64,000 nt of DNA from Allosaccharopolyspora coralli (GTDB taxonomy: Bacteria > Actinomycetota > Actinomycetes > Mycobacteriales > Pseudonocardiaceae): assembly GCF_009664835.1 (NCBI RefSeq), contig NZ_CP045929.1, forward strand, positions 1,736,001 to 1,800,000, in the 5' to 3' direction. Position 1 is the first letter of the stretch. Every line of letters begins with the position of its first letter. The notes beneath the pieces were generated by a model. The model made no database searches, had not been told where the DNA came from, and saw nothing but the letters and a program-made list of their open reading frames with translations. A program made the position numbers and the translations under genes. This document shows, in pieces, positions 32,231-41,119 of this stretch.

Positions 32231-33412
32231 ATGCAGGAGACACGGGCCGGACAGAACCGTGCGCTGGAGGGTGTGGTCGTCGCGGACTTCAGCCGGGTTC
32301 TTGCCGGGCCTTACGCGACGATGCTGTTGGCCGACATGGGTGCGACCGTGGTGAAGGTGGAGCGCCCGGGATCGGGTGACGACACGCGGGCCTGGGGGCC
32401 ACCGTGGACGGACATCGGTTCGTCCTACTTCGAGTCGCTGAACCGTTCCAAACGCAGCACCACCCTCGATCTCGGCGATCCCGACGACCAGCAGGCGGCA
32501 CGGGAGCTCGTGCGCCGGGCCGACGTGATGGTGGAGAACTTCCGCGCGGGGTCCTTGGAACAGTTCCGGCTCGACCACGAGAGCGCGCTGGCGCTGAACC
32601 CGGGACTCGTCTATGCCTCGATCTCCGGGTTCGGCAGCGGCGCGGGAGCCGATCTCCCCGGGTACGACTTCGTGGTGCAGGCCGTGGGCGGGCTCATGAG
32701 CATCACCGGGGACGCCGACGGGCCGCCGACCAAGGCGGGTGTCGCACTGGTGGACGTACTCACCGGCAAGGACGCGGCAGTGGGCATCATGGCGGCGTTG
32801 CGGGAGCGTGACACGACAGGGCGGGGCCAACACGTCGAGGTGAACCTGCTCTCCAGCCTGCTCGGCTCGCTGGTCAACCAGGCCGGCGGCTACCTGGCGA
32901 CCGGAACGTCGCCTGGCAGGATGGGCAACCGCCACCCGAGCATCGCCCCATACGAGACGCTGCAGTGCGAGGACGCCCCGCTCGCCGTGGCGATCGGTAA
33001 CGACACGCAGTTCCGCGCGTTCGCCGAGGTTCTCGGCCTGCACGGTGTTCCCGACGATGCCCGTTTCGCCGCCAATGCCGATCGGGTGGCGCACCGGGAC
33101 GAGCTGGTGGCCACGCTCGAAGGCGCGTTGAGCACACGATTCGCGCGCGACTGGCAACAGCGGTTGAGTGCCGCAGGAATCGCATGCGGTCCCGTCAACG
33201 ATGTCGCGGGCGCCGTCGACTATGCCGAGTCCCTGGGGCTGCGCCCGGTCGATCGTCCCGTCGGGGGTGCGCCGCAGATGCGCACCCCGATCGAGTTCTC
33301 CGTGTCGGGCACCGCCGAGCCGGTCGCACCGCCGCGCCTGGGTGAACACACCAAGGAAGTCCTGGACTGGCTGAAGCAGCCCGACGCACCGCCGCTGCCG
33401 CCGGTGACGTGA
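32231..33412 (+). CDS. CaiB/BaiF family CoA-transferase, probably for glutarate
   Basis: About 393 residues. ATG at 32231; a weak ribosome site (GAAGGTCGAG) precedes it. Family III CoA-transferase motifs: FSRVLAGPYATMLLADMGA, VKVERPGSGDDTR, LNRSKRSTTLDL, LVYASISGFG, and the catalytic aspartate D175 in GVALVDVLTGK. These enzymes move CoA between carboxylic acids. The partner gene encodes a glutaryl-CoA dehydrogenase, so glutarate plus succinyl-CoA is the best guess (as for human SUGCT), which would feed glutaryl-CoA to the next enzyme. Repressed, I infer, by the divergent FCD regulator. Confidence 0.88.
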   Translation: MQETRAGQNRALEGVVVADFSRVLAGPYATMLLADMGATVVKVERPGSGDDTRAWGPPWTDIGSSYFESLNRSKRSTTLDLGDPDDQQAARELVRRADVMVENFRAGSLEQFRLDHESALALNPGLVYASISGFGSGAGADLPGYDFVVQAVGGLMSITGDADGPPTKAGVALVDVLTGKDAAVGIMAALRERDTTGRGQHVEVNLLSSLLGSLVNQAGGYLATGTSPGRMGNRHPSIAPYETLQCEDAPLAVAIGNDTQFRAFAEVLGLHGVPDDARFAANADRVAHRDELVATLEGALSTRFARDWQQRLSAAGIACGPVNDVAGAVDYAESLGLRPVDRPVGGAPQMRTPIEFSVSGTAEPVAPPRLGEHTKEVLDWLKQPDAPPLPPVT

Positions 33413-33474
33413 CACCCGAACCCGTTTCGACATCAACTGGATCCGCACGATCCCGTGCCGTGGAGGAGAGTCCG

Positions 33475-34668
33475 ATGAGTTCGCAGTCCACCCGCCCGAC
33501 GTTCGACCCGCACGATCCGCTCGGCATCGACGATCTGCTCAGCCCCGAGCAGGTCGCGATGCGCGAGAGCGTGCGCGCACTGTGTCGCGACCACGTCACC
33601 CCGTACGTGGGGGAATGGTTCGAGAAGGGCGAGATGCCCACCGTCCGCGAGTTGGCGCGCGAGCTCGGCAAGCTCGGTGTGCTCGGGATGCACCTCGACG
33701 GCTACGGCTGCGCGGGAATGTCCGCGGTGGACTACGGCGTGGCCTGCGAAGAGCTGGAAGCGTGCGACTCGGGACTGCGTTCGCTGGTCTCGGTGCAGGG
33801 ATCGCTGGCGATGTTCGCCCTCTGGCGGTGGGGTTCGGAAGAGCAGAAGCAGCAGTGGCTGCCGCACATGGCCGCCGGTGAGGCGATCGGCTGCTTCGGT
33901 CTCACCGAACCCGATCAGGGCTCGGATCCCTCGTCGATGCGCACACACGCCCGCCGGGACGGGGACGACTGGGTCCTCAACGGCCGGAAGATGTGGATCA
34001 CGAACGGCACGGTCGCCTCGGTGGCGATCGTGTGGGCCCAGACCGAGGACGGCGTGCGCGGTTTCGTCGTCCCGACGGACACGCCCGGCTTCTCCGCCCC
34101 GGAGATCAAGCAGAAGCTGTCGTTGCGCGCCTCGGTGACCTCCGAGCTCGTGCTCGACGACGTCCGGTTGCCAGCGGATGCTGTGTTTCCTGAGGTGACG
34201 GGCCTGAAGGGGCCGTTGAGCTGCCTGAACGAAGCGCGATACGGCATCGTGTGGGGGTCGAACGGCGCCGCGCGCAGCTGCCTCGAGTCCGCGCTGTCCT
34301 ACACGAAGGAGCGTGAGCAGTTCGGCAAACCGATCGCAGGTTTCCAGCTCACCCAGTCCAAAATCGCCGACATGGCCGTCCGTGTCCACAACGGACGGTT
34401 GCTGGCGCTGCACTTGGGCAACCGCAAGGACGCAGGAACGCTCCTACCGCAGCAGGTCAGCTTCGGCAAGCTCGACAACGTCCGAGGTGCCCTCGAGGTC
34501 GCGCGGACCGCACGGACGATGCTCGGAGCGAACGGGATCTCCCTCGAGTACCCGGTGATCCGGCACATGACGAACCTCGAGTCGGTGCTCACCTACGAAG
34601 GCACCAGCGAGATGCACGCGCTCACCATCGGTCAGGCCATGACCGGTATCCCGGCCTTCCGCGGCTGA
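33475..34668 (+). CDS. glutaryl-CoA dehydrogenase (acyl-CoA dehydrogenase family)
   Basis: About 397 residues. ATG at 33475 with GGAGGAGAG upstream. FAD flavoenzyme motifs: CFGLTEPDQGSDPSSMRT, KMWITNGTVASVAIVWA, and the C-terminal block TYEGTSEMHALTIGQAMTG which holds the catalytic glutamate in the glutaryl-CoA dehydrogenase position. The last motif and MERNA-like region ARYGIVWGSNGAARSCLESA match GcdH rather than medium-chain dehydrogenases. It oxidatively decarboxylates glutaryl-CoA to crotonyl-CoA (lysine/glutarate breakdown), which 3-hydroxybutyryl-CoA metabolism could take further. Confidence 0.9.
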   Translation: MSSQSTRPTFDPHDPLGIDDLLSPEQVAMRESVRALCRDHVTPYVGEWFEKGEMPTVRELARELGKLGVLGMHLDGYGCAGMSAVDYGVACEELEACDSGLRSLVSVQGSLAMFALWRWGSEEQKQQWLPHMAAGEAIGCFGLTEPDQGSDPSSMRTHARRDGDDWVLNGRKMWITNGTVASVAIVWAQTEDGVRGFVVPTDTPGFSAPEIKQKLSLRASVTSELVLDDVRLPADAVFPEVTGLKGPLSCLNEARYGIVWGSNGAARSCLESALSYTKEREQFGKPIAGFQLTQSKIADMAVRVHNGRLLALHLGNRKDAGTLLPQQVSFGKLDNVRGALEVARTARTMLGANGISLEYPVIRHMTNLESVLTYEGTSEMHALTIGQAMTGIPAFRG

Positions 34669-34721
34669 GCTTTCGCTGCTCGACCACCGAACAACACCTT
34701 CTGCAAGGAGTTCTCACAACT

Positions 34722-34763
34722 GCGCCGTGGGGCAGTGGACGGTTCACCGCTGCCCCACGGCGC
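34722..34763. terminator. bidirectional terminator between glutaryl-CoA dehydrogenase and amidase
   Basis: Perfect 14-bp stem GCGCCGTGGGGCAG (34722-34735) with its complement (34750-34763), extended by a G-T pair and two G-C pairs around the loop, between convergent genes. Confidence 0.85.
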
Positions 34764-34790
34764 GCCTCCGCACGCACCGTGTCCGTCGCC

Positions 34791-36299
34791 TCAGCGCAGG
34801 AGTGGCGGCAGGATGCGGTGGACCCAGTCGGTGGCCGTCTCGTAGGCGTGCCCGAGTCGGAGCAGGCCGAGTTCGTCGCGATGCCTGCCGATCAGCTGCA
34901 CGCCCATCGGCAAACCAGCTGCCGTGAACCCGGCGGGCAGGTTCAGAACGGGGTTTCCGGACAGCGCCCACGGCGCCGTGGTCTCCATCCAACGGTGATA
35001 CGTGTCCATCTCGCGGCCGGCGATCTCGGACGGCCATCGCTGCTCGGTGGGAAACGGGAACACCTGCGCGCTCGGCGCGAGCAGGTAGTCGTACCGCTCG
35101 AACAGCTCGCACACGGTGGCGTGCCACCGGTCCCGTCCTTCCCTGGCGCGCGCGATGTCCCGCACGCTCATCGCGCGGTAACGGTCCACTTCCCACCGGG
35201 CTTCCGGTTTCAGCCGTGCGTACACATCCGGGTCGTCGTGGACCGCGTGCAGTTTTTCTCCGACCATCCAGTGCCGCCACAGCAGGAACGTCTCCCACGC
35301 GTCGGTGAGCCCGCCGGGAATCCGGGCCTTCTCGACGGTGCAGCCGACGTCGTCGAACGCCGGGAACGTGCTCCGACACTGATCGAGCACGCCCTCTTCG
35401 ACGGCGAGGTGCCCATCGAGATCACCGAGCCAACCGATACGCGTTCCGGCGTGGTCGATATCCAGCGACTCGGTGAAGCACGACGGGTCCTGATCCATGC
35501 TCAAGGGGCTACGTGGGTGGGGGCCTGCCATCGTGGACAGCAGCATCGCGACGTCTCGCACGGTCCGTCCCATCGGCCCCGCCACTCCCGGATCGGCGAC
35601 GAAGCCGTTGGGTGGAACCCTGCCGAAACCGGGCCGAAGACCGAGGACGTTGCAGTAGGCGGCGGGATTGCGCAGCGAACCCATGAAATCGCTCCCGTCC
35701 GCCACCGGCACGAGCCGCATCGCCAGTGCGGCGGCCGCGCCGCCGCTGCTCCCACCCGCGGTTCTCGTCCGGTCGTACGGGTTCCGGGTCGCCCCAAAAA
35801 CCGAGTTGAACGTGTGCGACCCGAGTCCGAACTCGGGGACGTTGGTCTTGCCGATCACGATCGCCCCGGCGGTTCGCATCCGGGCCACGGCAGGCGAGTC
35901 GGCTTCCGCGACCTGACCGACGAACAGGGGCGAGCCGTGGCTGGTCGGCAGCCCCCGGGCATCGGTGAGGTCCTTCACCGCGAGCGGGAAGCCGTGCATC
36001 CAGCCCACCGGCTCGCCCCGTTCGAGTGCCCGGTCGTGGGATCTCGCCTTGTGCAGGAGCAGGTCCGGGTCCACCAGGGACACCAGCGCCCCCACCAGCG
36101 GGTTGAACCGTTCGATGTGTTCGAGGTGCGCACGCATGAGTTCTACGCAACTGATCTCGCGTCGCCGGATCATCCAGGACGCCTCGACGGCGTCGAGTAA
36201 CACCGGCTCGGGGGTCACCCGCGATGCCATCCCTGCACCCGCGGCGAGAACCGACGGCAGCGCTGACTCGTCGATCTCGGTCGATTCGGCGGGAGGCAC
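34791..36299 (-). CDS. amidase (amidase-signature family)
   Basis: About 502 residues. GTG at 36299 follows GAGGAGAAGCAG; a later start at M24 is possible. Amidase-signature triad: K109 in FPLAVKDLTD, cis-Ser S184 in GGSSGGAAAALAM and nucleophile S208 in DGSDFMGSLRNPA; GSLR replaces the usual GSIR. It hydrolyses an amide to acid and ammonia; the substrate is unknown and glutamyl-tRNA amidotransferase function is unlikely since gatB/C are absent and this long C-terminus differs. It may have a role in nitrogen scavenging. Confidence 0.9.
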   Translation of the reverse strand: MPPAESTEIDESALPSVLAAGAGMASRVTPEPVLLDAVEASWMIRRREISCVELMRAHLEHIERFNPLVGALVSLVDPDLLLHKARSHDRALERGEPVGWMHGFPLAVKDLTDARGLPTSHGSPLFVGQVAEADSPAVARMRTAGAIVIGKTNVPEFGLGSHTFNSVFGATRNPYDRTRTAGGSSGGAAAALAMRLVPVADGSDFMGSLRNPAAYCNVLGLRPGFGRVPPNGFVADPGVAGPMGRTVRDVAMLLSTMAGPHPRSPLSMDQDPSCFTESLDIDHAGTRIGWLGDLDGHLAVEEGVLDQCRSTFPAFDDVGCTVEKARIPGGLTDAWETFLLWRHWMVGEKLHAVHDDPDVYARLKPEARWEVDRYRAMSVRDIARAREGRDRWHATVCELFERYDYLLAPSAQVFPFPTEQRWPSEIAGREMDTYHRWMETTAPWALSGNPVLNLPAGFTAAGLPMGVQLIGRHRDELGLLRLGHAYETATDWVHRILPPLLR

Positions 36300-36661
36300 C
36301 TGCTTCTCCTCGTCCGGTCCCGGCGACGGTGGACCCGTCGGTCCGTCGTCACTCGTTGATCAGGTTCGTGGCGGCCACTCTGCTGTCGACCCGCTCCGGC
36401 GTCAATGTCCGTCCTTCGGCCCGGGGCTCCAACTCGACCGAGGGAATCGGACAGGACGGGCAATCGTCCCTCGGATCCGTGCCGAAGTCAGAGATGCGGG
36501 GCCCTCGCCGCCATGGGCGGGTTCACCGGCGGCAGGGCCCCGCGCCCGCCGCCGCGTCCTCACGAGCTCGGGTGATCGAGCGATGTGTTCACCTTGATCC
36601 TCACGTAGCCTGACCATGCGTTCGCGCGCATGCGTGTCGAGACTCGGAACAGGAGGTGCTC
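36300..36661. other. 362-bp region between amidase and mscR
   Basis: Divergent region with no convincing gene. It contains a strong hairpin (36498-36541) with no gene ending before it on either side, and the promoter of the mscR operon must lie in its last 100 bp. Confidence 0.5.
36498..36541. terminator. orphan hairpin
   Basis: Outer arms GGGGCCCT and AGGGCCCC and inner arms GCCGCC and GGCGGC pair with a one-base bulge. Terminator-like, but it lies upstream of two divergent genes, so it may shield mscR from read-through or belong to an unseen short transcript. Confidence 0.5.
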
Positions 36662-37747
36662 ATGGCGAGCGACGTACGTGCTGTGGTGTCCACCGGGAAG
36701 GGAGCCCCGGTCGAGGTCGCCACGATCCGCGTCCCCGATCCCGGGCCCGGCGAGGTCGTCGTGCGGGTCCAGGCGTGCGGGGTGTGCCACACCGACCTGC
36801 ACTATCGCGAAGGCGGCATCAGCGACGACTACCCGTTCCTGCTCGGGCACGAGGCCGCAGGCGTGGTCGAGAGTGTCGGTGACGGCGTGACCCACGTCGA
36901 GGCCGGAGATTTCGTGGTGCTGAACTGGCGGGCGGTCTGCGGGCAGTGTCGGGCCTGCAAGCGCGGTCGTCCGCAGTACTGTTTCGACACCCACAACGCC
37001 GCGCAGCCGATGACGTTGACCGACGGAACACCGCTGGAGCCCGCGCTGGGGATCGGTGCCTTCGCCGAGAAGACGCTCGTGCACTCCGTCCAGTGCACGA
37101 AGGTCGACCCGCAAGCGCGCCCGGCCGTCGTCGGTCTCCTCGGCTGTGGCGTCATGGCCGGCATCGGCGCGGCCGTGAACACCGGCGGCGTCGGCCCTGG
37201 CGACACGATCGCCGTGATCGGCTGCGGTGGTGTCGGCAACGGGTCGATCGCCGGCGCGGCGATGGCCGGTGCCCGACGGATCATCGCCGTCGACAAGGAC
37301 CCGAAGAAGCTCGACTGGGCGCAGCAGTTCGGCGCCACCCACACCGTCGACGCGTCGGCACGCGACACCGTCGAGGCGGTCCGGGAGTTGACCGACGGGT
37401 TCGGTGCGGACATCGTCGTCGACGCGGTCGGAGTGCCGGAGACCTATCAGCAGGCGTTCTACGCGCGCGACCTCGCGGGCACGCTCGTGTTGGTCGGCGT
37501 GCCGACACCCGAGATGCGCCTGGAGCTTCCGCTGCTCGACGTCTTCGGCCGTGGTGGTGCCCTGAAGTCGAGTTGGTACGGCGACTGCTTGCCGGAGCGG
37601 GACTTCCCGATGCTCACCGAGTTGTACCGGCAGGGGCGGCTGCCGCTGGAGAAGTTCGTCTCGGAGGAGATCACGTTGGACCAGGTGGAGCAGGCGTTCG
37701 ATCGCATGCACCGGGGCGAGGTCCTGCGCTCGGTGGTGATGCTGTGA
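36662..37747 (+). CDS. mscR: S-(hydroxymethyl)mycothiol dehydrogenase
   Basis: About 361 residues, zinc-dependent class III alcohol dehydrogenase. ATG 36662 follows AGGAGG. Catalytic zinc ligands C42 and H63 ([21 protein letters not shown]), structural zinc cysteines at 93, 96, 99 and 107 ([19 protein letters not shown]), and NAD loop [18 protein letters not shown]. The opening [13 protein letters not shown] and overall match are to mycothiol-dependent formaldehyde dehydrogenase/S-nitrosomycothiol reductase. It oxidises the formaldehyde-mycothiol adduct. One-base overlap with the MBL-fold gene, the standard mscR operon in actinobacteria. Confidence 0.93.
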   Translation: MASDVRAVVSTGKGAPVEVATIRVPDPGPGEVVVRVQACGVCHTDLHYREGGISDDYPFLLGHEAAGVVESVGDGVTHVEAGDFVVLNWRAVCGQCRACKRGRPQYCFDTHNAAQPMTLTDGTPLEPALGIGAFAEKTLVHSVQCTKVDPQARPAVVGLLGCGVMAGIGAAVNTGGVGPGDTIAVIGCGGVGNGSIAGAAMAGARRIIAVDKDPKKLDWAQQFGATHTVDASARDTVEAVRELTDGFGADIVVDAVGVPETYQQAFYARDLAGTLVLVGVPTPEMRLELPLLDVFGRGGALKSSWYGDCLPERDFPMLTELYRQGRLPLEKFVSEEITLDQVEQAFDRMHRGEVLRSVVML

Positions 37748-38370
37748 TGGCCGAACGCGAGGGGATCCGTGTCGACCACACCACGACGTCCGGAACGTTC
37801 TCGCTGGACGGCCAGGTGCACGAGGTCGACAACAACGTGTGGGTCGTCGGTGACGATCACGACTGCGTGGTGGTCGACGCGCCGCACGACGTGGCCGAGA
37901 TCCGCCGTCTGGTGGGCCGGCGACGGGTCGTGGCGATCTTGGCCACCCATGCTCACGACGACCATGTGCGCGTGGCGCCGGAACTCGCCGCCGCGGTCGG
38001 TGCGCCGGTGTTGGTGCATCCGGATGACACGGTCCTCTGGGAGATGACGCATCCCGGGGTCGAACCGGACGGCGCGCTCGCGGACGGTCAAATCGTGGAG
38101 GTCGCCGGGATCGCCCTGCACGTCCTGCACACGCCCGGTCACGCTCCGGGTGCGGTGTGTTTCCACGCGCCGGAACTCGGCGTGGTGTTCACCGGGGACA
38201 CCCTGTTCGCGGGCGGCCCGGGAGCGACCGGCCGCTCCTATTCCGACCACGACGTGATCGTCGACTCGATCCGGCGGCGACTGCTCACGCTGCCTTCGGA
38301 GACGGTGGTGCACACCGGGCACGGCGAGAGCACCACGATCGGAGAGGCGTTGCCGCTGTTCGAGCACTGA
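37747..38370 (+). CDS. MBL-fold hydrolase of the mscR operon
   Basis: About 207 residues. Metallo-beta-lactamase fold with metal motif THAHDDH (H-x-H-x-D-H), further histidines in LHTPGHAPGAVCFH, D in FTGDTLFAGGPGATG and the final VHTGHGESTTIGE. Glyoxalase II-like. As the coupled partner of mscR it probably hydrolyses S-formylmycothiol to formate and mycothiol, completing formaldehyde detoxification; this is inference from conserved pairing. The start ATG overlaps the mscR stop by one base (TGATG). Confidence 0.9.
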   Translation: MAEREGIRVDHTTTSGTFSLDGQVHEVDNNVWVVGDDHDCVVVDAPHDVAEIRRLVGRRRVVAILATHAHDDHVRVAPELAAAVGAPVLVHPDDTVLWEMTHPGVEPDGALADGQIVEVAGIALHVLHTPGHAPGAVCFHAPELGVVFTGDTLFAGGPGATGRSYSDHDVIVDSIRRRLLTLPSETVVHTGHGESTTIGEALPLFEH

Positions 38371-38789
38371 CACCGAATGAGAGGGTGCACGGGTTGAGCT
38401 GCGTGGTTGGTTGCGTGGCGAAACTTCACCTCGCGGCTGGCTACTGGAGCGTCGACATCAGGTAGCGCTTCTCCATCACGTCGACGCCGTCCTCGCGAGG
38501 AGTGCGCTGGGACGCCGCCGATGTTCATGTTGCGTCCGTGGTGACCGAACCGCCGACGCAGATCAGTTTGCGCACTGTCGCAGCCGGCGTGTCCGTTGAC
38601 GGCTAGTGCGGTACGACTTTCGTCGGATGCGGCCTCCGAACGGGCGATCTAGCGTTCGGCGGTGACCGGGCCGACGGTGCCCGGTTCGACGTCGTTCCAC
38701 GCGCAGAACGAAGGTCGACGTTCCAGTGCGGCGGAGGCCGTCCTCGTTGTCACGAGGCGGCCTCCCTCGCATGCCCGCTAGGGGAATCG
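38371..38789. other. 419-bp intergenic region before the two-component genes
   Basis: The first 130 bases hold copy B of the two-copy repeat (38391-38500). The rest shows no gene that I can support. The promoter of the two-component operon should lie near the end; a TTGACG hexamer at 38593-38598 stands 190 bp before the start but has no good -10 partner. Confidence 0.45.
38391..38500 (+). repeat. copy B of the two-copy ~110-bp dispersed repeat
   Basis: Matches 6127-6235 (minus) along its whole length. As with copy A it begins about 20 bases after the stop of a gene (here the MBL hydrolase). One frame gives a peptide with two cysteines ending HLAAGYWSVDIR and TAG; another stays open through a 62-codon stretch with HHVDAVLAR. 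The function is unknown. Confidence 0.65.
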
Positions 38790-40100
38790 ATGTCAGACCG
38801 TGTCGTCCGGCACGCGTTCGCCGGCGCTGCGACCCGCATACTGCATGCCGTGTCGAAGCCGAACGTCTCGCGCGCCTTCCTCATCGACCTCGGCATCGTG
38901 GTCGGCATGGCGTCAACGCATGCGTTGTCGCTGTCGTTCACGCCGCCGCCGTGGGGGCCGTGGGGATGGCCGCTGATGATGAGCGTGCCCGCGCTGTGCA
39001 CCCTGCTGGTCCGACGTCAGCTGCCCTGGGTCGGTCTCGTCGTTCTGCTCGCGACGACGATCGCGTTGATCTATCCCGATATCGACATCGGCCCGCTGAA
39101 CCTGGCCATCCTGGTGTCGGTCTATTCGGTGACCTCGGTGAGAGGTCCCGTCGGCAGCATCGCGGCCGGCATCGTCGCGATGACGTACCCGGTGGCGCGG
39201 CTGTTGTTCTTCGAGTGGCCGTTCGGCGAGGGCGTGCTGATGATCATCGGCGCGTTGGTGAACCTGATCCTCGTGATCGGGTGGGGCTGGTCGATCCGCG
39301 AGGGCAAACAGCGGTCGGCGCAGCTGGAGCAGACGGTCGCGTTGCTGGACGAGGCGCGGGATCAGCTCGCCGCCGACGCCGCGGCGATCGAACGGGCGCG
39401 GATCGCACGGGAGTTCCACGACATCGTCTCGCACAACCTCGCCGTGGTCGTGCTTCGCGCGGGTGTCGCGCGGGCACTGGTCGACCGTGAGCCGGAACAC
39501 GCGCGCGAGACGCTCGTCGAGCTCGAGCGCAGTTCACGGTCGGCACTCGGCGAGATGCGCAACCTGCTCGGAGCGTTGCGCGAGGGCAGGGACGAGGTCT
39601 CGGAGGCGGAGCCGGCACCGGAGGCCGAGGACGAGCTCCGGCGTCGCCCGGCACCGACGTTGGAACGGCTGGACGCGCTGGTCGACTCGGTGCGGGGCTC
39701 GGGGATGGAGTGGAAGGTCGAGCGGCGCGGACAGGTCCGTGAGCTCGGCCAGGGCGTCGAGATGACGGCCTACCGCATCGTGCAGGAGGCCGTGACGAAC
39801 GTGCTCAAACACGCCGGCTTCGGCAGGGCGCGGGTGGTACTCGACTACGGCGACTCGACGCTGGGGGTCGAGATCACGAATACGCTCTCGGGTCCGGAGA
39901 TCGAGCCGCTCGCGCCGCGGCGGGGGCAGGGAGTGCCTGTTTCGGCCGCTGCGCAGGCATATCCGTCTTCCGGGCACGGGTTGATCGGGCTGCGAGAGCG
40001 GGTGGCGGTCCTGGGCGGCACGCTCACCGCACACCCGGTTCCGAACGGATTTCATCTTGCGGCCGTGCTACCGTGCCCGGAATATTCGGACTCGGCCTGA
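38790..40100 (+). CDS. NarL-type sensor histidine kinase
   Basis: About 436 residues. ATG 38790 after AGGGGAATCG. Five or six membrane helices in the first 165 residues with very short loops (intramembrane-type sensor), then a HisKA_3 dimerisation domain with phospho-acceptor H210 in EFHDIVSHNLAVVV, and an HATPase domain (ELGQGVEMTAYRIVQEAVTN; SSGHGLIGLRERVAVLGGTL). The N-box and G-box are present. It phosphorylates the response regulator encoded 50 bp downstream. The stimulus is unknown; such sensors often respond to cell-envelope stress. Confidence 0.93.
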   Translation: MSDRVVRHAFAGAATRILHAVSKPNVSRAFLIDLGIVVGMASTHALSLSFTPPPWGPWGWPLMMSVPALCTLLVRRQLPWVGLVVLLATTIALIYPDIDIGPLNLAILVSVYSVTSVRGPVGSIAAGIVAMTYPVARLLFFEWPFGEGVLMIIGALVNLILVIGWGWSIREGKQRSAQLEQTVALLDEARDQLAADAAAIERARIAREFHDIVSHNLAVVVLRAGVARALVDREPEHARETLVELERSSRSALGEMRNLLGALREGRDEVSEAEPAPEAEDELRRRPAPTLERLDALVDSVRGSGMEWKVERRGQVRELGQGVEMTAYRIVQEAVTNVLKHAGFGRARVVLDYGDSTLGVEITNTLSGPEIEPLAPRRGQGVPVSAAAQAYPSSGHGLIGLRERVAVLGGTLTAHPVPNGFHLAAVLPCPEYSDSA

Positions 40101-40150
40101 TCCGGAAGTACCGACTTCCGGGAGCTGGCCCCGATCGAGGAGGGCCGGTA

Positions 40151-40831
40151 GTGGACGCTCCGGTCACGACCGTGCTCATCGCAGACGACCAGGCGATGAT
40201 CCGTGCGGGCTTGGTGGCGCTGTTATCCGCGGAACCGAACGTGCGGGTGCTGGCCGAAGCGGAGGACGGCCGGTCCGCGCTGGCGGCTGTGCAGCGACGA
40301 CGGCCTGACGTCGTGCTGATGGACGTGCGAATGCCGGGGATGGACGGCATTACCGCCGCACAGGAGATCCTCGCCGCCACCGAAGGGCGGACGGCGGTGA
40401 TCATGCTGACCGTCTACGACCTCGACGAGTACGTGTACTCGGCGTTGCGGGCCGGGGCGAGCGGCTTCCTGCTCAAGGACGCGCCGCCGGAGGAGCTCGT
40501 CAAGGCGGTGCACACGGTCGCCTCCGGGGAGGCGCTGCTCGCACCGAGCGTGACCAAGCGACTGCTCCAACGGTTCGCCTCGCTCGGGGTGCGTGACGCG
40601 GCGAGTGAACTCAACGAACTCACCGGCCGCGAGCGGGACGTGTTGCTGGAGGTCGCGCGCGGCGGCTCGAACGCCGAGATCGCCAAGAACCTCGGACTGG
40701 CGGAACTGACCGTGAAATCGCACCTCTACCACGTGATGCAAAAGCTGCACCTGAGTTCCCGGACCCAGCTGGTGATCACGGCGTACGAGACGGGGCTGGT
40801 GAGTCCGGGGCAGACGCAGATCCCCGGGTGA
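40151..40831 (+). CDS. LuxR/NarL-family response regulator
   Basis: About 226 residues. GTG 40151 preceded by GAGGAGGGCCGGTA. Receiver domain: acidic pair DD at 12-13, phospho-acceptor D58 in VVLMDVRMPGMDG, T in IMLTVYD and K in FLLKDAPPEELV. C-terminal LuxR-type HTH (ELTGRERDVLLEVARGGSN; LAELTVKSHLYHVMQKL). Partner of the kinase just upstream, same operon. Target genes are unknown. Confidence 0.93.
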   Translation: MDAPVTTVLIADDQAMIRAGLVALLSAEPNVRVLAEAEDGRSALAAVQRRRPDVVLMDVRMPGMDGITAAQEILAATEGRTAVIMLTVYDLDEYVYSALRAGASGFLLKDAPPEELVKAVHTVASGEALLAPSVTKRLLQRFASLGVRDAASELNELTGRERDVLLEVARGGSNAEIAKNLGLAELTVKSHLYHVMQKLHLSSRTQLVITAYETGLVSPGQTQIPG

Positions 40832-41107
40832 ACCACGCCGGCGAGCCGGGCAATCAGTCCGAAGTAGGACGAGGTACTCGACCTTTGGCGGTCCTTCGAC
40901 CGTGGTCATCCGCCTTACTCTCGGTATCGATCCTCCGGGGACGGCGTTCACCGACGTCTCGCGGGGGCGGCGGTGGTCCGCCTCGACCCCCCGACCGAGG
41001 TGGGCCACCGTCTCCAAGGGTGGCGGCGTGCGTAGGCAGCGGGAAAGCGTCGGCGTGCCGTTCCTGACCCGCCCCGCGGGCTCGGCGTGCGTCGGGAGAT
41101 GCTTGGT

Positions 41108-41113
41108 CATAAT
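41108..41113 (+). promoter_or_regulatory. -10 box of a probable leaderless mRNA
   Basis: CATAAT followed by six bases and the ATG at 41120, with no ribosome site; the A of ATG is the expected transcription start. The -35 region is weak. Confidence 0.45.
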
Positions 41114-41119
41114 GGCGGA

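Noticed and set aside
38411-38599. 62-codon plus-strand frame with HHVDAVLAR inside repeat copy B
   Set aside because: The frame is broken in copy A by an indel and lacks a ribosome site, so coding is not supported.
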